Origin: Gnetum montanum | Taxonomy: Eukaryota; Streptophyta; Gnetopsida; Gnetales; Gnetaceae | Length of the DNA: 27,729 nucleotides | NCBI GenBank assembly: GCA_015680685.1 | Contig: MNCI01008651.1 | Span: 837,227 to 864,955, forward strand | Reading direction: 5' to 3' | In this document: piece after piece, positions 22,630 to 27,729 of the stretch | How positions within the stretch are numbered: position 1 is the first letter of the stretch | Layout of the letters: each line of letters opens with the position of its first letter | Made by a program: the position numbers and the translations under genes | The notes under the pieces: model-generated | What the model was told of the DNA's origin: nothing | Seen by the model: the letters and a program-made list of their open reading frames with translations, nothing else | Databases searched by the model: none

Positions 22630-23925
22630 CTATCCTATTTTTGTTGCAACTTCTAGTGGGAAGCAGAAAGCATTCAACAATGCTTTCATTTTCTCCTTCT
22701 TAATTCTAAGATCATGCACCGTCCATGTAGCTTCGCCAATGTGGGTTGGAATGGGCACATCCCAGGGACATGGGATTGCTAGAAAGAGCTCCTCTACATT
22801 GATAAACCAAGTAGCGAATTGTTTGCATTCAATGTCAAATGCTCTAACGACATCTTTCAGCTCCTGGTAATCATTTAGTCTTTTGGCCAAGTTCTCAGTA
22901 GTTGATTGTTGATCCATGAATCATGCTCTAAGAACTTCAAGTTTAGCATTTGTAGTCTCAAGCTTCTACTTGGTGACTTTATGGTGTTTGAACTTTGCCT
23001 CATATAGTAAATACGAGCTAGCCACTTATTTTTCCAACTTTGACTGCGGTCGTCTAGTAGTCAGCATTGCCAGGTTCACATAGCGGAGATTGACCAACTT
23101 CATCTATTCTGTCGTTTCTTCAATTTGCAACTCCCTTAGGTGAATCTCCATTTTGTTATAAGCATCAATCCTATCAATGATGGGCTACCATACTTCTATT
23201 CCTTGTTGAATTTGCTAGAGGGCTTCATATACTTTTACCTTTGTCAGTTGGATGTGCTTCTTGTTTACTTCCTTCTATAAGCTAACCTAGTCTCTATAGT
23301 GATTTTTAACTCTTTCAAACTTCAAAGTTTCATTTTTCTAGGAAGTGATCTCAATGGCAGACTTTTGGCGTAAGGCATGGACTTCTTTTATAAACAGATT
23401 CCAATTTTCTATGGCCAATTTTCTTAATTCAATATTCACCCTAGCTAGCTGCTCCCATTGTTGATGAATGAAATTCTCCATTTGTTCTTTTTGGGCATCA
23501 ACATTGCATAGGTGATGATTTTCTATGGTCAATGCCTCATTCTCTTGGCACATCTGAACCAAGTCCTTCTAAACTGAATATGTCTTTGCCTTTGCTATAA
23601 ACTAGTTGAAGATTGTCATCACTACTTCCTCGTCAACCTTCTTGAATCATTCTTAAAGTTATTGGAAAGCTTCATCTTTGGTTATTGTTAGGCTAAGGAG
23701 TGTGGGATTAGCAAGATAGGCATGTAATTTGACAACCTCTATGGCCAAGCATTGATTCTGTGCTTGAGCCATTTCAAGTTGCCCCTCCAAGATGATGCAT
23801 TTGGCATTGGGACATATGAAGGGTATGGTCTGTTTGGCAATGGCCTCCCCCACGACTGGGGTTTTTACCACTGTGGTTGAATATGGTATTTCTGTACGAA
23901 GTTTGGATGTAACATTCCTCCCCAA
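22630..23925 (-). pseudogene. Coiled-coil ORF of the LTR element, broken by in-frame stops
   Basis: A single frame runs ~432 codons, interrupted by stops (mostly TAG) but no frameshift. It starts MGRNVTSKLRTEIPY in a frame different from gag and overlaps it by about 60 bp. The middle is rich in E, K, L, Q and N (for example ENEALTIENHHL, QKEQMENFIHQQWEQLARVN, MEIHLRELQIEET), as in coiled coils. NLRYVNLAMLTT follows. The C-terminal block is PCPWDVPIPTHIGEATWTVH followed by DLRIKKEKMKALLNAF. I know no family with this motif. A second copy lies at 27020-27551. The stops show this copy is dead. Confidence 0.65.
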
Positions 23926-25080
23926 TGCTCATGTAAATGTGAAAATACTAGGCATTGGCCTTTAGGGTGATCGTACATGTAAACATTACATTGATATGTA
24001 TGATTGACAGTTGAGCTCCTATTCTTATCGTCTTCAACCCTTCGTTTTGATTGTTGCGTGGTGTCCTGTCTTGTTTCTTGATTTGGCATAGTTCCACCTC
24101 TAATAATATTGGCATATTCTTTACACTTTTCATGTATCCATTCCATCATCTTATTGATCTTTGCCTCAATTTCATCTAGTGATTGTAGTGTTGGCAAAGA
24201 TAGACATGGTTTCACCTCCTTGAGGTGAGTTGATTTCTCCTCTTTATGATCATGGACCTTTGCTAGCTTGAAATTATGGTCCTGTTGAGAGCTTTCAACA
24301 TTCTCCCATTTAGCTATTTCTCCTTCTTCTTTTGCTACCTGCTTGATAAGCTCTTGGAATTGGTGGGTTCATAGCCCATATAGTTGACCTGGGGCATACA
24401 TCCCTAGGGTCTCCCTTGTTTCATTACGGAGCCCATCCATGATGTGATACATTAGCCTTTCCTTGGAAAACCCATGGCCTAGGCATTTGTTTAACAAAGA
24501 GTAATATCTTTCTAAGGCCATGTCCAAGGGTTCATGTTGCACTTGTTTCCACTCTTGGATTTGTCTCCTCAAAGCTGACACTCTTGCATAGGTTTGATAT
24601 CTTTTGTTGAAGAGTTCTACCATTGTTGACCAACGTCGAATTGATTTTGGTTTTAAGGACTTGTACCATACTTTTGCTTGGCCAACGAGTGTCATAGGAA
24701 AGAGCTTAAGCTTTTTCCACCCATTATCAATATTATTCCATACACACACATCATGGAAGGCTTGTAAATAATATTGTAGATCTAAGTCATAGCCTCCTAA
24801 AAACTGTAAAAGTTTTTTAAATCAAGCCTAGGTAGACGACTTTCCTTGTGATGCCTGCAGGATATTCAAATAGCCTCTTGTATATGAATTAGGCTCTTAG
24901 TGGCCAACAAGGGTTCATTGTCACTAGGTGGGTTATGAATTTGTGAGTTGGGACGATGTTTTCTTTGTTCATGAACATAGGAGACCCCTGCATAAGATTG
25001 AGTACTCCAAACTTCATCTTCATCATCATATAATTAATTGGTTCTCCAATGAATTGCCTTACTAGTTGTTGTGTTATCAT
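23865..25080 (-). pseudogene. Ty3/gypsy-type gag of the LTR element
   Basis: Starts MITQQLVRQF at 25080. After a damaged stretch near 24750-24890, the capsid domain reads YLQAFHDVCVWNNIDNGWKK, LFPMTLVGQAKVWYKSLKP, LFNKRYQT, LRRQIQEWKQVQHEPLDMAL and CLGHGFSKERLMYHIMDGL. This matches plant Retrotrans_gag (Athila/Tat-like). One in-frame TGA (about 24366-24368) interrupts it, then the same frame continues through a charged linker to CNVYMYDHPKGQC (about 23960-24000), a possible Zn-knuckle relic. The frame ends at 23865, inside the start of the coiled-coil ORF. No protease follows. Confidence 0.75.
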
Positions 25081-25213
25081 AGTCTTGTAAGAGAGACATT
25101 GTTGTGAATTTGTGTGTGACTTATTTGCAATTACTTTCTTTCTAAAAGATATATCATAAAGGCTTCATTACAGCGATCTTGGATGATGTAATTAATCTAA
25201 ATAACTAGCACCA

Positions 25214-25231
25214 TCCCCAACAATGGCACCA
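25214..25231 (-). other. Primer binding site, tRNA-Asp type, decayed
   Basis: Minus strand TGGTGCCATTGTTGGGGA lies one base inside LTR C. A site complementary to the 3' end of plant tRNA-Asp would read TGGCGCCGTTGCCGGGGA. The four differences are all transitions (C to T or G to A). tRNA-Asp priming is known for Athila-type and other plant Ty3/gypsy elements. Confidence 0.75.
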
Positions 25232-25232
25232 A

Positions 25233-26093
25233 TGATGAGTGATAAGGTACCCCTACACTCAACCATTTGAATACAAGCATTCATGCATGATCCAGTCGAA
25301 CTTTGCAGATGGACTAGTTGTGGTATCTAGATAGTTACACATTGATTGTAGTTTGCTGTCTTTCCACTTGGACTAGTATTTACTTTGTCACGTATGGTTT
25401 AGTCTAGAGTGAGGCAAATGATGTGATCCTAAATTAGCGCTACTCCTAGAGATAATGGAAAATAATCTTGTTTAAAACTAATAGGTAATGAGAAGCAAAA
25501 TATGAACTAGCCTAAGTGTGATGAGCATTCATCCTTAATCATCAGTGTGCATCTTGGACCTCGTGTACTACTTCTGGGATTACCAAGTGCATATTACTTG
25601 AGCACTTCTAGATATGCTACTAGGGCACCAAGTAGTTACGCTTAAATGTTCGTGATTAAGCTGTACTCATTCTGCATTTAACAACAGGAATAGTAAATGA
25701 TGGCAAAGAAATATTAACTAAGAAAATAATAAATAACAATAATAATTAAACAATTAAAGACTAAGTGAATGTTGCAATGATGGAGTAATCTTGATCTTTA
25801 TTGTCGATCATGTGCATGTCCAAGTACGGCACACTTGAATAAAGGTTCTATACAATTACAATCATCACACTACAGGCATGCACTGGGGAAAGAACTGAAA
25901 TGAATTGAAAACTGACAAAAAAGACTCTCTACTTACACTTACTTACTTCCCTCTCCTATGCGCCTAAATGTGGTATTTATAGGCCTATACAAGAATCACG
26001 ATATCATGTATTTGATATCGTTACCTAGGCTATGATATCATGTACTTGATATCAAGGATCAGATATTGGGACCTAGCGAAACATGATTCATCA
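25233..26093 (-). repeat. LTR 'C' (5' LTR position)
   Basis: 861 bp between TGATGA (26093-26088, minus) and TCATCA (25238-25233), directly followed by the primer binding site. The TATA box is at 25974-25981. Four GATATC hexamers lie at 26000, 26014, 26034 and 26048, between TATA and the 5' end. CpG sites are few (two in the first 180 bp). Confidence 0.85.
26000..26053 (-). promoter_or_regulatory. GATATC palindrome cluster in LTR C promoter
   Basis: Four GATATC sites with spacing 14, 20, 14 bp arise from a 34-bp duplication (TGATATCATGTAcTTGATATC type). They end about 20 bp upstream of the TATA box. Paired palindromes at fixed distance look like dimeric transcription-factor sites; the factor is unknown. 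Confidence 0.5.
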
Positions 26094-26735
26094 ATGATAG
26101 AGAAGTAAATTAATTAAGCTAAAGGATAATGGAAAGTGAAATCTAACTAGCCTATGTGTGATGGGTATCTATCCTTAATTATCCACATACATCTTGGACT
26201 TCACAAGACTACTTCTGGGATTGCCAAGTGTATGTCACTGGTTATGCCAAATGGTACACTTCTAGATTATCAAGTATTTACACTTAAACACTTGTGATTA
26301 AGGCACATGCATTTTGCTTAATAACAAGAATAGTAATAGTAATAAATGGAAACATTTAACTAAATAAAGCAGTAAATAAAAAAATAATAATCTAAGTGGA
26401 TGCTACAGTGATGAGAGTAATCTTGATGTTTACTGCCAATCATATAATGTGTCCAAGTATGTCACACTCGAACAAAGGTGTCATACGATTACAAACATCA
26501 CATTGCGGACATGCACTGGGAATGACAATTCTGAGAAAAGAAATTGAAAAGTAAAACTATCTTTCTACTTCCTACATTTTACATGTTGTCTCATCTGAAA
26601 GCCCAAGTGCTATATTTATAAGCAAACCCAGATGAGGTGACGTCAGATATCTGACATTGCTTATTAGCTTTGACATCAAATATAGCTCCAACATCGTGTG
26701 TTCGATGTTGGGGCCTACCAAATGACAATTCATCA
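26094..26735 (-). repeat. LTR 'D', truncated at its U5 end
   Basis: Closest in this window to LTR C. Shared stretches include AACTAGCCTA.GTGTGATG, ACTACTTCTGGGATT.CCAAGTG and ACACTTCTAGATTAT-like sequence. It starts TGATGA (26735-26730, minus) next to a polypurine tract. The TATA box is at 26611-26620. About 210 bp of the U5 end is missing exactly where LTR C begins, so LTR C probably inserted there, or a deletion joined them. Confidence 0.75.
26638..26654 (-). promoter_or_regulatory. TGACGTCA plus overlapping 12-bp palindrome in LTR D promoter
   Basis: TGACGTCA (26638-26645), the perfect bZIP/TGA-type site, overlaps TCAGATATCTGA (26643-26654). Both sit about 20-35 bp upstream of the TATA box. 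A further inverted repeat CCAACATCG...CGATGTTGG (9-bp arms, 6-bp loop) is at 26688-26711. Confidence 0.55.
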
Positions 26736-26744
26736 TACCCCCAC
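26736..26744 (-). other. Polypurine tract beside LTR D
   Basis: Minus strand GTGGGGGTA abuts the TGATGA end of LTR D. Next to it, ATTGAATGAAAACT is shared with the matching position beside LTR B. Confidence 0.65.
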
Positions 26745-27019
26745 AATTGAATGAAAACTGGTCCTCAAGTTAAATAAAATGAGGAACAAGCTTCTTACAA
26801 AATATTGGGCAAGTATGGGATTATTGACTGACTCAAACAATGACCAAAATAATTGATTTTTTGCATGCCACAATGATGCAATACAAAAATGGAACACATT
26901 ATTATAAAAAAACAAAAACAAGACTAGGAAGCTCATGTGGTGCTCAGAGGCAATGGCTCTTCCATCAGCTGCTTCCCTTTGTTGCTAGGCCATTGAAATT
27001 TGTATCGATTAAGCGACGC
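26745..27019. other. 3' internal non-coding sequence of the second element
   Basis: Homologous in part to 22307-22629 (for example GTATGGGATTATTGA.TGACTC). No ORF worth calling is seen. Confidence 0.5.
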
Positions 27020-27551
27020 CTATAACTTCTTATCCTTCATCCTTGGATCATGCACTGTCCAGGCTACTATGCCAATGTGTGCCAACATTGGTACATCCCA
27101 AGGGCATGGTGGTTGTGGAAACATCTGATTTGCCTTTACACACCATGTTGCGAACTATCATCGTTCTTTCTCAAAAGCCCTAACTTTGTTCTAAGCTCAT
27201 GGTAATCTATTAATATTTGAGCTAAGTTCAAGGCTACATATTTTTGTCCTTGATAACTAGCTTTGACCACCTCTAACTCTAAGTTTTCCACTTACAGCTT
27301 TTGCAAAGCATCCTTTCGATCTGCAAACTCTTTCTCATATAGCGCATAAGTGGTGCCACTTCTTTCTCTAGCTCATTTCAGGGATGACTTGCTGTTAGCA
27401 TGGCAAGGTTGGCATATCTAAGGTTAGCCAATGCCATGTATTTCTTTAGATCCTGTATCTGTAGGTCCTTGTTTTTGAATTTTGCTTGTTAGACTAGGGC
27501 ATAATTGTCCAAGATGGGCTACCACTCAAGGTTCTTCATTGATAAGGAGTT
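27020..27551 (-). pseudogene. Second copy of the coiled-coil ORF, cut by LTR E
   Basis: The minus strand reads W-stop-PILDNYALV, then DLQIQDLKKYMALANLRYAN and LAMLTAS. After a frameshift come YEKEFADRKDALQKL and VENLELEVVKASYQGQKYV, and finally PCPWDVPMLAHIGIVAWTVH followed by DPRMKDKKL and a stop at 27020-27022. NLRYxNLAML and PCPWDVPxxxHIGxxxWTVHD match the copy at 22630-23925. The upstream part ends abruptly at 27551, where LTR E begins. Confidence 0.65.
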
Positions 27552-27729
27552 TGATGAGTGGCGAGGTACCCCTACACTCAACCATACGAAACGAGCGTAC
27601 ACGCGCGATCTGGTCGAACTCCGCAGACTAAATGCCTTAACGCCACAAGAAACACTTGGGGTTAATCGTTCGTTGTCTTCCCAGGCTTGCTTGTATGTGT
27701 CACGGTGTATGGTTAAGCAAGTCTGAGGT
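27552..27729 (-). repeat. LTR 'E', CpG-rich and probably young, cut by the window edge
   Basis: Begins with the family end (TGATGAGTGG on plus) and the TACCCCTACACTCAACCAT block. It keeps about 13 CpG dinucleotides in 178 bp, including ACGCGCGATC, where LTRs B and C have TG or CA. No primer binding site adjoins it. It therefore looks like the 3' LTR of an element lying to the right, or a solo LTR, inserted into the coiled-coil ORF. The likely target sequence is GAGTT (27547-27551). Confidence 0.75.

Larger units (their letters stand above)
21336..26093 (-). mobile_element. Non-autonomous Ty3/gypsy-type LTR element (gag plus coiled-coil ORF, no pol)
   Basis: In minus-strand order: LTR C (25233-26093), primer binding site (25214-25231), gag (25080-23865), coiled-coil ORF (23925-22630), polypurine tract (22306-22298), LTR B (21336-22297). 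The internal region is only about 2.9 kb and shows no protease, reverse transcriptase, RNase H or integrase motif. That layout fits the terminal-repeat gag-only class (TR-GAG). The 5-bp sequences just outside (CCAAT on the left, ATGAT on the right) do not match. LTRs B and C are strongly diverged, so this is either a very old insertion or a mosaic of two relatives. Confidence 0.65.

Noticed and set aside
1-27729. CRISPR array, bacterial operon, rRNA or intact tRNA genes
   Set aside because: Spliceosomal introns, plant nuclear genes and retrotransposons explain the window; the tandem repeats lack the repeat-spacer pattern and no complete tRNA or rRNA was found.

Overview
This window is nuclear DNA of a land plant. 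Two intron-rich single-copy plant genes, both on the minus strand, sit between decayed retrotransposons. Long introns, AT-rich intergenic DNA and old, heavily mutated Ty3/gypsy, LINE and SINE copies suggest a seed plant with a large, slowly purged genome. A gymnosperm is possible, but that is inference only; no sequence here fixes the species.

Layout. 1-649: a long terminal repeat (LTR, here 'A'), minus orientation, cut by the window edge. 650-4345: decayed repeats, including a degenerate array of about 16-bp units (2731-3062) and a broken plus-strand Ty3/gypsy gag (3720-4345). 4744-9259: the PIG-M gene (ER mannosyltransferase I of GPI-anchor synthesis), 4 exons, 452 residues, one GC-AG intron. 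9480-12220: intergenic DNA with short dispersed repeats, two LINE fragments, a 175-bp SINE-like insertion with a perfect 14-bp target-site duplication, and a three-copy ~90-bp tandem repeat. 12439-18739: the gene for the thylakoid lumen protein TL29 (APX4), 11 exons, 348 residues. 19200-21335: coding-like but broken sequence that I cannot identify. 21336-27729: a cluster of related minus-strand LTR elements.

The right-hand cluster is the most unusual part. One unit (LTR C 25233-26093, tRNA-Asp primer site, gag, a ~430-codon coiled-coil ORF, polypurine tract, LTR B 21336-22297) has no protease, reverse transcriptase or integrase. It looks like a non-autonomous gag-bearing LTR element (TR-GAG type) with an extra conserved ORF. 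A second copy of that ORF, with the same C-terminal motif, lies beside LTR D (26094-26735) and is interrupted by LTR E (27552 onward). LTR E is CpG-rich and looks much younger. Each complete LTR promoter carries a cluster of short palindromes between its 5' end and its TATA box.

The two host genes are functionally unrelated: one is an ER housekeeping enzyme, the other a photosynthetic lumen protein. They are neighbours in head-to-tail order. All exon models come from reading splice sites and matching conserved protein blocks by eye; their phases add up exactly.
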